This document shows positions 21,116 through 31,733 of a stretch of 64,000 nucleotides of DNA, piece by piece. Position numbers and translations under genes: made by a program. The notes under the pieces were generated by a model. That model was given only the letters and a program-made list of their open reading frames with translations, was not told the origin of the DNA and ran no database searches. Within the stretch, counting starts at the first letter, position 1. The number at the start of each line of letters is the position of its first letter. The DNA comes from Scilla litardierei. Lineage: Eukaryota; Streptophyta; Magnoliopsida; Asparagales; Asparagaceae. The stretch lies in assembly GCA_030789695.1 (NCBI GenBank), contig CM061140.1, positions 310,001 through 374,000 on the forward strand, written 5' to 3'.

Positions 21116-21746
21116 AGCTAGCTTGGAGGACTCTCCTAGTGCACATTGGATGATATATGTAGTGTGAGAGAGTTGGGTAGGATAGATGGTGGTTATGGAT
21201 TTTGTGATGTATTTTGATGTCTTTTGGATGGAGTTTTGATATTTGTGTATGTATGTGATACTCCGATATCTGCTGTGAGATATGATGTATTTTGTGCTTC
21301 GATCTGAGGATCGCTATTATGTATGTTGGCGATGTATACTTTTGATGTACCCATGGTTCATATATATATATATACATCGATGGTGACATTTACTTTCTTG
21401 TGCACATTATATTATTGCCTCTGATGTTTGATTTCGTCGCTCGACGATAATAACTTGGTTAAATAGAAATTATTTCTATGAAAACATAGAATTGTTTTTC
21501 ATGCACTAAATTAACCAAGAATGTTGATATTGGAGAGTATATTCCATAACTCAATTCGTAAAATTAATTTGAGTTTTGATGATTTTATTTTTCGATTATC
21601 GACTATGGTCTCATTGACACGCTTTGATTTCCTTCGTATTTTCCTTTGGTGTCATTTGGACCGTGGTCGTATTCTATGACTCCCGTGCTTTTCTTTGAAG
21701 CCATTGTTGTTGTCGTTGATCTCCTCCCGCTCTTTTTGCTAATGCC

Positions 21747-22022
21747 AAAGGGGGAGAGATATAATAATGACGATGCGCTAAATGATAATTTCTAATTTGA
21801 TATGTTAGATTCAGGGGGAATTAAGATATAAAAATGGATTTTGAATCCGATATTTCAATAATTGATTCACATTTTATACTTTACTCGTCTGCTTGATGCT
21901 TATGATTATTATTTAATTTGGAATTAACGTGTCATCAATGCAGGGAAGTACGTAAATTTCATTTGAATCATTATTTTTGATTATTATTTATGTTGGTTTG
22001 TCATCACCAAAAAGGGGGAGAA
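21747..22022 (+). other. Multiplied polypurine tracts
   Basis: AAAGGGGGAGAGA near 21747, CAGGGGGAA near 21812 and AAAAAGGGGGAGAA directly before the LTR at 22009-22022. Repeated polypurine tracts in this position are described for Sireviruses; the last one borders the LTR and is the functional candidate. Confidence 0.75.
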
Positions 22023-23756
22023 TGTTGAGTATTGTCTCCCCGGATTTGGTTTTGGATGATGAACAAACATAAATATCGTGAACTAACTCTTTGTGAGCGC
22101 AGTTATGGAGATCGTCGCTAAATTTATATGAACATCTAAAGCGACGTCTCGAGACTTCTCAAAGCGCGTGATCGTATGCCTAAAGCTTCGTTGAAGCTCA
22201 AGGACCATTATTGAAGTCATGAAGATTCGATTGAAGCTTTTGAAGACGGTTTGTCAAGTTTAATTTATAGTCTTCTAGCTTCTTTTCGTAGAATGTTAAG
22301 CCTTGCGTAGGTCTTACGTTTTAATCTTCATAACGCTCATATCTTAGAGCTAGGATCTTAGTAGAAGTCCATACAAACTTTTCCGAAGCTTCGCGCTTCG
22401 ATTCGCGACTTCTTGTGCATGTTAGTTGGTTCAAAAAGAAGAACCAACCGACTAGATGACAATCTAGTCGGTCGACAAAGCTTCTTGAACCGATTAGAAT
22501 GCCTTCTTCAATTCTAGCTCAGTTACTGTTTACAGTTAGTCGGTCAAAGAAGGTTCACCGACCGACTAGTTGTGAAACTAGTCGGTTAGGAATCCTTCTT
22601 AGACCGACTAGTTGAGCTTCTACTGTACAGCCTAAGTTACTGTTTATCGTTAGTCGGTCTAAGTACATTTGTCGACCGACTAGTTGATAAACTAGTCGGT
22701 CAGCATTTGCTCTTAGACCGACTAACTCAACTTGTATTCAGACTATTCTATTTCTTCTGTTAGTCAGTCAAAGCACACTCACCGACCGACTAGTTGTGAA
22801 ACTAGTCGGTTGGCAAGTCTTCTTAGACCGACTAGTTATTTAAGTCTGAACTTCATCTATTCACTGTTCACCTCTTAGTCGGTTCATGTTGAATCACCGA
22901 CCGACTAGTTGATGAACTAGTCGGTCAGTGATCCTTCTTTGACCGACTAGTCTGCTTCAGAATAGAGCTGTTGGAGCATTAAATGCCACGAATTTTGCTC
23001 TCTCTTTCCTCTATCCTATATATACTTGGAGTGCTGCATTCATAGCATTCAAGGCTGATATTAATTGAACTTTAGAGATCAAAGAGAAATCATTTAATCC
23101 TCATTCAAAGCTCTTTCATTTCATTCAAGAATCTCTCCCTCACTCTTATTTCAAAAGAGAGATTCAATGATTGTGAGCCTTCCAAGCCAAGTGCTTGATT
23201 CTAGGTCACCAACAACCTCCTAGGTCTCCATCGCTGATCTATATCTTGGAGCTAGGGTTTGGTGCCTTCATCTTCCCAAAAATCATTTTTGCCCTAAATC
23301 GTAAGTTTTACTCAAGGCATATGTATTTTGTGGTAAGCATTTCTATTTCAATTTACTTTGAATATTGCAAGTTGTACTCTCGGTTGTGAGAGTTTGTTTG
23401 TGATCCCGGGTTGTGGGAGTCACAATTTCATTTGTGTATGATTTGACTTTGTAGAGGTTTTCTACAAGTATTTCATAGTGCAAATTTGAGTTAGAGGTTT
23501 CTAACTCAAGTATCCGGAGGGGATCCGGGTGTTTGGGACGTAGGATCACCGGGAACAAGTCGGGGAGACTTGGGTGGATCCGAACCCGTTAAATTGTCTG
23601 TTTGCGTTTGCATTTCTTTGTTGTCAATATTTACATTTCCGCATTTCCGCATTGTTGGTTGAGTTTGCAAGATAATTAGGAATTATCTTCTTAATTATTT
23701 TAAAGTACTATTCACCCCCCTCTAGTACTTGTGCAGTAGCTTCGTATGGCATTACA
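22023..23756 (+). repeat. Sirevirus 3' LTR (1734 bp)
   Basis: TGTTGAGTATTG to GGCATTACA, the same length as the 5' LTR (two single-base indels cancel out). No target duplication pairs with the left side, as expected from the truncated tandem copy there. Confidence 0.93.
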
Positions 23757-24024
23757 TGTTGGACATCCGATTGAACCGCCAAGCCTGATGCCACATCCGA
23801 AATGACGAGCTTGCTACGGTTCCGTATCGACTGACATGGTTAGCTATACACTATGCCGAGTTACTCGACACCATCATCCCAGCTTCTTCGTCCAATCTCC
23901 TTCCGATCGAACTACCGAGCTCGAATCTTCAATCTGAGCTCAAGCAAGCTTGTACTTCTTCCAACCTACCCACTGCCGAGGTGGATCCAGGAAGTCGAGC
24001 AGATCCATGACGATATTCTGTCCA
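23757..24024 (+). other. Short spacer, possibly resumed interior of the element at 7616
   Basis: Non-coding, with CGAGCTCGAAT and GATCGAAC words like those of 7616-9502. The link is by composition only. Confidence 0.35.
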
Positions 24025-25215
24025 TACCTAAGGAGGTTTGTACTTGTATTCTTTGACGATATCTTGGTATACAGTCGCTCGTTGGAGGAGCATTTGGATC
24101 ACTTGCAGAAGTGTTCTAGGAGTTGCAGTACCACCAGTTATACGGGAATCGAAAAAAGTGCTTATTTGGGCAACCACAGGTGGAGTACTTGAGGCACGTG
24201 ATATCCTCAGAAGGAATAGCTGTAGACATGACGAAGATATCGATAATATTGGACTGGCTGCGACCCACTACTTTGAGGGGGCTGAGGGGGTTCCTAGGCC
24301 TCACGGGTTACTACAGGAGGTTTGTTGAGGGATATGGTACGGTCGCCTGGCCACTCACGGATTTGTTGAAGAAGGATCAGTTTATATGGGGTGAAGAGGT
24401 GACGCTTGCTTTCGAGGCCTTGAAGAAGGCTATGACTACCGTCCCAGTGTTGGCGCTTCCGGATGTCTTGAGACCCTTTATTGTGGAGGCTGATGCTTCG
24501 AGACATGGATTAAAGGCGGTGCTGATGCATGATCAACGTCTTATCGCCTATTGCAGTCAGGTGCTGACCGCAAGGGCTATATTGAAGTCGGTGTATGAGA
24601 TGGAACTGATGGCTATAGTCATGGCTATTCAGAAGTGAAGATCGTATCTGCTGGGGAGGTGCTTCTTAGTGCGTACAGATCAGATGAGCCTTAAATATCT
24701 TTTGGAGCAGCGAATGGTCACAGGGGAGCACCGGAAATGGCTGAGGAAGCTGATGGCTATAGGTTTGAGATAGAATATCGCCCAGAGATGGAGAATAAGA
24801 CGGCCGACGCTCCGTCATGGAGAGAGGAGGATATACAGTTGGCGGCCTTGTCGGTGTCCGTGCTTCAGGACTGGGAGCCATTGCAGAGGGAGATCGAGGG
24901 GGACCAGGAGCAGACATGCATTTGGGAGGCGATGTTACAGGGGTCAGCGGATCACCCGGGATATGCTGTGCAGGAGGGAAGATTGGTATATTGGTGTCGC
25001 CTGGTGTTGCCGAGGACATCCACCCACATTCTAGCCATATTTCAGGAGTTTCATTGCAGTGATGTGGGAGGAAATTTTGGGGTCCTCAAGACCTATCAGA
25101 GAATGGCTAGAGAGGTGTATTGGCAGAAATGGACATATCGAGGATGGTAGCTGAGTGTGACATGTGCCAACGTCACAAGTATATGGCAATGTCCCCGGAC
25201 CGGATCAGGTATATT
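24025..25215 (+). pseudogene. Ty3/gypsy pol fragment: RT end, RNase H, integrase start
   Basis: Starts inside RT at [10 protein letters not shown]. It continues with LRGFLGLTGYYRRFVEGYG, the RNase H region (FIVEADASRHGLKAVLM), HRKWLRKLM and the integrase zinc domain (HCSDVGGNFGVLKTYQR, CDMCQRHKY), then stops near 25215. Several frame changes and a TGA where tryptophan is expected (near 24638) show decay. No LTR, gag or integrase core belongs to it, so it is a truncated insert or deletion remnant. Confidence 0.85.
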
Positions 25216-25260
25216 AGATGTATTTTTGCCAATGAATAGTCTGACCCGTTCCGTTTTGTC

Positions 25261-25905
25261 GTGCAGACCATAGCTATGTTGGTCGCCGCTAGGGGCCATA
25301 CGCCCGCTTTGAACAAGGCCGAGGCCGCCGTCGTCAAGATAACGGCCGAGCTTGCCGGGCTTCGTAAGAACGCAGGCGAGGAGCTGGCGCAGGAGAGGGA
25401 CACGTGCGGCAAACTGATATCGAAAGTCCAACGCCTGGAGGCGCACCTGGCGGACCGTGAGACGAAGGCTGCCTCCGCGGCTGATCGTATAGCGGAGCTG
25501 GTGGGCGCGCTGGAGCGGGAGAAAGCGCTGGCAGTAGACCTGGCGACGCAGGTAAAGGCCGGGACGGATGAGCTGGCCTTGAAGACTGAGGAAGTTCGGG
25601 GATATCAAGAGTCAACTGTCCTCCCCGCCCTCGCGGGGATGATGCACGACGGCCTAGAGAAAGGCCGAGCCGAAGGTCTGGATGATGGCCGGGCTGAGGG
25701 CTGGGAGGCGTGCCTTGGCCGGGTTAAGGAAAGGCCGGGGAGGATCTGCCCTTCGATCGAGGTAGATTTTGACCAGCTAGCGGCCGCCTCCGACGAGGAG
25801 GGAGGAGTGGGCGATGATGAAGGCGAGTTCGTCGACATCGAGGGCGACTCCCTAGGGGCCAACACCAAGGATGGTGCCCCGAACAGCGGCGTCCAGCCGG
25901 AGTAG
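25261..25905 (+). CDS. Opposite-strand coiled-coil ORF of the Tat element
   Basis: A 214-aa open frame on the strand opposite to gag-pol. Residues 15-115 are a long coiled coil (KAEAAVVKITAELAGLRKN, VGALEREKALAVDLATQV). A segment with repeated GRAEG/DGRAEG follows, then an acidic tail (EEGGVGDDEGEF). It probably corresponds to the C-terminal coiled coil of the accessory antisense protein of Tat/Grande-like elements. The open frame continues upstream of 25261, and the pol fragment ends near 25210, so the N-terminal part is likely lost. The start used is the first codon of the open segment and is uncertain. Confidence 0.5.
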   Translation: MQTIAMLVAARGHTPALNKAEAAVVKITAELAGLRKNAGEELAQERDTCGKLISKVQRLEAHLADRETKAASAADRIAELVGALEREKALAVDLATQVKAGTDELALKTEEVRGYQESTVLPALAGMMHDGLEKGRAEGLDDGRAEGWEACLGRVKERPGRICPSIEVDFDQLAAASDEEGGVGDDEGEFVDIEGDSLGANTKDGAPNSGVQPE

Positions 25906-27329
25906 TCTAGTCTGACCCCCTTTTTCTCTCCCATTTTTTGATTGTTCTGGACGAGCGATGGGGTCGACCTGAGGGTGGCCTTGTTTTGTGAGGTCGGCCC
26001 CCCGCTCGTAACTGTATAATTTTGACTGTTGAATAGACGGAAATTTTTGTTATCTGGTGCTTGGTTTAGAGTGCGTAATTTAAGTAAAACTATAGTTAAG
26101 AATAAGAGGTATCAAGTCACACTTGTGGAGGTAGGGGAACGCGTAGCTCGGCCCGTACCCATTCTCTGGGTTGGGTGGCAGAGCTCCGTAAGCTCGCCCC
26201 GGAGTTCGACGGAGATCGTAGACAAATTAGTTTTCACATAGACGGAATTTAGCAATTCGCTTGGTAGGGTCTTCTCATTTGACTTTTACAATACGTCGAT
26301 AAAGACGACAGTGGTGGAGTAAGCGTGACGTGATCCATGGATGGACTGGCGTGTCGTTCCACTTTACTGTAAACTGCATCAGGATGAGCGAACTCCGGAT
26401 TTTAGGCGTGGCCTTCCTTATCTAGCGGCGCTCGTTGCGTTCTCTTTCACGTCCTCGATGATGGTGGGTTGATTGATCTCTTCTGGGAGTTCCCCGGCTT
26501 GACGGGCAAGAGGCGTCATGGTGGCGTAGCCTCCACGGGAGGTCGAGGAGTGGAAGGCGGGCCGTTGGAGGGCGGACCGGTGGAGGCTGGTATGCCCAGT
26601 GGGGTGATTTGGGAGGGCGCCCCCTCCCTAACCGGCGATTTGGAGCGTTGCCGCGCGGGCGGCGACGCCTTCCCCTGTGGTGGAGGTCGTCGTGAAGTGG
26701 GTGCTGGAAGGGAGGAGCGGTCCGCCGTAGGTCCACTAAGTTTCATGTCGCAAGTTGTCCAAGGGAAGTCGAGGAGTGGAAGGCGGGCCGACCCTCGTGT
26801 AAGAGGAATAGCCCATCGGCGATCCGTGTATAAGAAGAATAGCTCGTCGGGAAGGCGTGGCCCGTTGTCGACCGAGGGCATATCCGACAATCGGGCCACT
26901 GGGGGACTCCTTTTGGGAAGGGGAGAGTGTCTAAAGGCAAACTGACCCTAACGCCCCAGGTTTGTGAGGAGAGATCGACTATGTGGGTATCTCGTCCCCT
27001 TTCAACCTTCATGGGAGGCGGCTTAAGGCTTACTCGCTCTCCCATTCTTTTTTCTCTTCTTCAAGGAAATGAGGGGAGTATTTATAGATGGCGAGAGCTG
27101 ATAACTTCTGATTGGCTGATGCGATGAGCTGGCACCATGAGCTGACTTGTCAGGGTCAAGTCACTCGAACCCACTTTTGCCAGGCGGTGTCAGACGTGAA
27201 GCGTCAAGCCTGCGCTTCTCGGGGGGCGCGTTGTCATTAATGACGGGCTTCCTAAGTGTCCTTTTCTTATGACAGATTGCATCAGGGGCTTACTTTATCG
27301 GGACCGTGTATTGATTGGAGGTTTTAGCC
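25906..27329 (-). other. GC-rich non-coding part of the Tat element
   Basis: No protein domain recognised. A diverged copy of the tandem-repeat unit lies at about 26130-26230. The phrase GTCGAGGAGTGGAAGGCG occurs twice (near 26540 and 26768). A minus-strand TATA-like CTATAAATA lies near 27085, so part of this stretch could be LTR or promoter DNA. Confidence 0.4.
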
Positions 27330-28165
27330 CTGCGCGAGGCCTGCCCCGGTATGGATACCCATGCCCTTCTTCGTTTCAGGTGGCGAAGCTTCCTAAGCTT
27401 GCCCCGGAGTCTTCGTTTGAGGGCGGAAAAGCGAGTGCGGAGCTCGGCCCGTGCCCTTCTCCGGTTGGGTGGCGAAGCCCGTGAGCTTGCCTCGGAGACT
27501 GTTCGATAGAGGGGGGCGTGAGCGCGTAGCTCGGCCTGTGCCCTTCTTCGGTTGGGTGGCGAAGCCCGTGAGCTTGCCCCGGAGTCTTTGAGAGGGCGGG
27601 TATTGGGCCGTCGCCTCCCTGCAACCTCTATAGTCGGACGGGTATTGGGCAATTGCCTACCCCGCATTTGGCTCTCCGGTTTGGGTGGCGAGAAAGAATC
27701 CTGCACTGGAGTCTTCATTTGAGGGGGGAGGGCGTCGTAGCTCGGCCCATGCCCTTTTTTCTCCAGTTTGGGTGGCGAAGCTCCGTAAGCTTGCCCCGGA
27801 GTCTTTGAGTGGACGGGTATTAGGCCATCGCCTCCCCGTAACCTTTATAGTCGGACAGGTATTGGGCCGTCGCCTACCCCGCATTTGGCTCTCCAGTTTG
27901 GGTGGCGAGGAAGGATTCTGCCCCGGAGTCTTCATTTGAGGGCTGAGGGAGCCGTAGCTCGGCACATGCCCTTTTTCTCCAGTTTGGGTGGCGAAGCTCT
28001 GTAAGCTTGCCCCGGAGTCTTTGAGAGGGCGGGTATTGGGCCGTCGTCTCCCCGCAACCTCTATAGTCGGACGGGTATTGGGCAGTCGCCTGCCCTGCAT
28101 TTGGCTCTCCGGTTTGGGTGCGAGGACGGATCCTGCCCTGGAGTCTTCGAGAGTGTCCGCACGGA
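27330..28165 (-). repeat. Tandem repeats after pol
   Basis: Several imperfect copies of a unit of about 240 bp with internal sub-repeats (CGTAGCTCGGCCC, GGGTGGCGAAGC, TTGCCCCGGAGTCTT, GGCGGGTATTGGGCC). Tandem arrays between pol and the 3' LTR are known from Tat/Ogre elements and can seed satellite DNA. Confidence 0.8.
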
Positions 28166-28238
28166 ACTGAATTTTTTCAAGTGGAGACAAAATTTGAAAA
28201 TGTGCAGGAAAAAGAGTATTTTTATTAAAAACTCACAA

Positions 28239-31200
28239 TCATTGATAATATTTTAGTAGGTGTTCTGCATTCCACGGGTGAGCAAGCTCGCCTCCTTCCA
28301 GGGTTGCCAAGATATATGTGGCTGGACCGACGATGTCGATGATTTCGTAAGGCCCCTTCCATTTTGCTGCCAGCTTCCCTTGGCGAGCGGTCTCTGGTTT
28401 GAAGGTGGCATCCCTAAGGACTAAGTCGCCGATCCTGAAGCTCCGCTTCTTGACCCAGGAGTCGTAGGGTCGGGCCATCCTTTAGCTGTGACGGACGAGG
28501 TTTGTCTGAGCTCAATCTCTTACTTCGTCGACGAGCTCGAGGCTGAGGCTGAGGCTGAGGCCATCCACATTGATGTCTTTGTCGAAGTACCGAAGCCGAA
28601 GAGTTTCCTCTCCAACCTCCACGGGAACCACCGCTTCCGACCCAAACGCCAGTATGAACGGGCTTTCTCCGGTCGCAGCTTTGTGGGTTGTGCGATACGA
28701 CCAGCGAACGCCTGACAGCTCGTTCACCCAAGATCCGAGAGCGTCGTCGACCTTCTTCTTCAGGGGGCCCAATATGCATTTGTTTGCTGCCTCTGCCATT
28801 CAATTGTACTGGGGTGGGTAACGGATGGGAAATGAAGCTTGATCCCCAGCCCGAACAGAAATCTCGAAAGCCCTCGCAATCGAACTGCCTCCCGTTATGT
28901 CACAATGGAACGAGGTATCCCAAAGCGACAGATCACGGACTTTCAAATGAAGTTCTTCATGTCCGTCCACGCGATGCGTGCCAAAGGTTCGGCCTCGACC
29001 CATTTGGTGAAGTAGTCGACGTCGACGACCATGTATTTCCTCCCCCCGGAGGCCTTCAGGAAGGGTCCGAGGATGTCGAGCCCCCCACTTGACGAAAGGG
29101 ACCATGCTTAGGATAGGCACCAGGTTTGCCGGAGGCGCCGCCGTGTGTTGGCCAAACTTTTGGCACGTCTCGCACTTCTTGACGTACCGGGTCGCGTCGT
29201 AAATCATGGTTGGCCAGTAGTACCCCTGGCACACTATCTTGTGGGCGATAGTACGCCTGCCGTAGTGGTTTCCGCAGAAGCCCTCGTGCACTTCGCGGAC
29301 GACTTGTTTAGCTTGCTCTGGCCCCAGACACTTCAGGTAAGGCAGGACGTCGAAGCTTGCGTGGCGCCGGCGGTACAACACTGTCGAAAAGCATGAACGA
29401 CAAGGCCCGCCTCTCGACCTTCTTGGCTTGCAGTCGCTCCTCGGGCAGGGCCTCCGTCTCCAAGTATTTCATTATTGGGCTCATCCATGTCGTCGTCTGG
29501 CCGACGCACATCAATTCCTCTTCTTTAATGATGGGCGTCAGCAGGTTCTCGACGTAGATGGCCTTCCCAATCTCGGGCGGGGAGGAGGAGGCCAACTTTG
29601 GCAAGGCGTCGGCCCAGAGGTTGTTGGAGCGAGGAAGGTGCTGGACCTCCGCTTTCTTGAATTTCTGGAGCTCGGCCTGGGTGCGCTTGAGGTAGCGCTT
29701 CATCACCCCCTCCCGGGCCTCGAAGCTCCCCTGGATCTGTTGGACGACGAGCCGCGAGTCGCTCAGCAACAGTACGTTCGTAGCCCCCATAGCTCGGTAA
29801 AGCTTCAACCCATTGACCGCGGCCTCGTACTCCGCGACATTATTGGTTGCCAGGAAGTTAAAGCGTAGGGCGTACTCCAGCAGGCATCCGTCGGGAGTTT
29901 GGATGACGTTGCCTGCCCCCGTCCCGGATCCAGTGGCCGACCCGTCGACGTGAACGGTCCACAATCTGCCCACTTCTTGGACGGGCCTCGAGGGTCCGGC
30001 TACTCCCATCGCTCTTCGAGACGCAACCGTCGGCAGAGTGCCCGGCGGTTCCTCCGGGAGGTCTTCCATAGTGCACTCTACCACGAAGTCCGCCAGTGCC
30101 TCGCCCTTAATCGCCGTCCGGGCTTTGTATACTATATCGAACTCGCTGAGCTCGACGCTCTAGTTGAGCATTCTTCCCGACCGCTCTAACCTCTTCGGGT
30201 TCTTCTCGAGGGGCAGGTTGGTGTGGACGGCGATGGTGTGAGTCTGAAAGTATGGTCGGAGCTTTCTCGCCGTCGTAACGAGACAGTAGGCGACCTTCTC
30301 TTTGGGGCTATAACGGGTCTCCGCATTTCGGAGCACCCGGCTCACATAGTAGACCTGTCGTTGAACACCCTTCTCTTCCTTGATCAAGACTGAGCTGACG
30401 GCATCTTCATTGGTGGCGAGGTACAGCCCCAGCTGTTCTCCCTCTTCGGGCTTTACGAGCAGCGGTAGGCTCTGCAGGTAAGCCCTCAGCTCCGCAAATG
30501 CATGGGCGCAGGCGTCGTCCCACTGGATGACTTTTCTATCAATTTTAACTGCGCCGAGGGCCTTCCGCAAGACTCTGAAGAAAGGGAGCGATCTCTCCGC
30601 GGACTTCGACAGGAACCTCCCCAGCGCGGCGATCCTGCCGTTCAGCCGCTGCAAGTCTCGGATGGTCCAGGGCTCTGCCATATTGACTAGGGCCGACACC
30701 TTGTCGGGGTTCGCTTCAATTCCTCGCTTCGTTATCATGAAGCCAACCCCGATCGCACGCCGAAGATGCACTTCGTCGGGTTCAGCCTTAGGTTATATCG
30801 GCGCACCTTCGGGAATGTCTCCCGCAGGTCGGCGAGGTGGTCCAGGGCCTTCTTGCTTTTAACCAGCATGTCGTCGATGTAAACCTCCAGATTCCGCCCG
30901 ACCCGCGAGCTGAAAATACTGTCTACCATTCGCTGGTAGGTTGCCCCGGCGTTCTTCAATCTGAACGACATCTTCGTGTAGCAGAAGGTGCCCTTGTCGG
31001 TAATGAAGGACGTCTTCTCCTCATCCTCCTTTGCCATCGGGATCTGGTTGTAGCCCGAGAATGCGTCCATAAAGCTCAGCAACTCATAGCCGGACGGCTG
31101 GTCGACTAGGTGGTCGATCCTTGGTAGCGGGAAGCTGTCCTTCGGGCATACCTTATTGAGATCCGTGAAGTCGACGCACATGCACCACTTCCCGCTGGCC

Positions 31201-31733
31201 TTCTTCACCAAGACGACGTTGGCCAACCACTCCGGGTATCTCACCGGCCTGATGAACTTGGACTGAAGAAGCCGCTCCACCTCTTCGCCGGTTGCCCTCA
31301 TCTTCTCTCCTCCTGTGCTCCTCTTCTTTTGTTGGACCGGTCGAGGTTCCGGTTCCGCATTCAGCTTGTGGGAGATGACCGCGGGATCAACTCCAGGCAT
31401 GTCCGAGGGCGACCATGCGAATATGTCCACGTTCTCTCTGAGGATGTTGATGAGGTCCGCCCTCAGAGAGGCCAGGAGCTTCGTGCTGATAGAGACAGTC
31501 TTGCCCTCCTCCGTGGTCACGGGTACTTCTTCGACCTCCTCCGCAGGAGTCGGTCGCTGGTCGCAATAGTCCTCTCTCTCATCGAGGAGGTCGACCGATA
31601 AGGCCTGCTCCGGGCCCTTGTGTTTAGTCGACCACACGTAGCAGCTTCGGGATAGCTTCTGGCTCCCCCGCACCTGCCCCACCCCTCGAGGATTCTGGAA
31701 TTTAACCATCTGGTGGAGCAGGCTGAGGAGCGC
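28239..31733 (-). pseudogene. Tat-lineage Pol: RT, RNase H, archaeal-type RNase H, integrase
   Basis: RT (30735-31709) has KWCMCVDFTDLNKVCPKD, SFMDAFSGYNQI and the active site YIDDMLVKS. The first RNase H (30160-30771) has GLYLATNEDAVSSVL, where a catalytic Asp is expected, so it looks degenerate. The second RNase H (29308-30084) has VHVDGSATGSG, NNVAEYEA, LLSDSRLVVQ and NNLWADAL, giving the D-E-D-D set. Integrase follows with its zinc domain (GNHYGRRTIAHKI, CETCQKFGQ), a frameshifted core near 29100 and a C-terminal part in RFGIG-like context (WKGPYEIIDIVGPATY) ending at 28239. Frames change at least three times, so it is inactive. Confidence 0.85.

Larger units (their letters stand above)
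11590..23756 (+). mobile_element. Sirevirus-type Ty1/copia element with partial tandem copy
   Basis: Two 1734-bp LTRs (11720-13453 and 22023-23756), a tRNA-iMet primer site, gag with CCHC, protease remnant, integrase, RT and RNase H in copia order, an additional 3' ORF and several polypurine tracts. The long coiled-coil gag extension, extra 3' ORF, multiplied polypurine tracts and palindrome-rich LTRs are features known for Sireviruses. About 130 bp before the left LTR match the DNA before the right LTR almost perfectly, showing that a second, truncated copy shares the left LTR. All main ORFs carry frameshifts or stops. Confidence 0.85.

Noticed and set aside
23757..23761. Target duplication for the Sirevirus right LTR
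   Set aside because: TGTTG after the 3' LTR has no partner, because the left LTR is preceded by element sequence.
26469..27045. ORFs on both strands at 26422-27045
   Set aside because: GC-rich overlapping frames with Arg/Pro/Gly bias and no motif; probably non-coding retrotransposon DNA.
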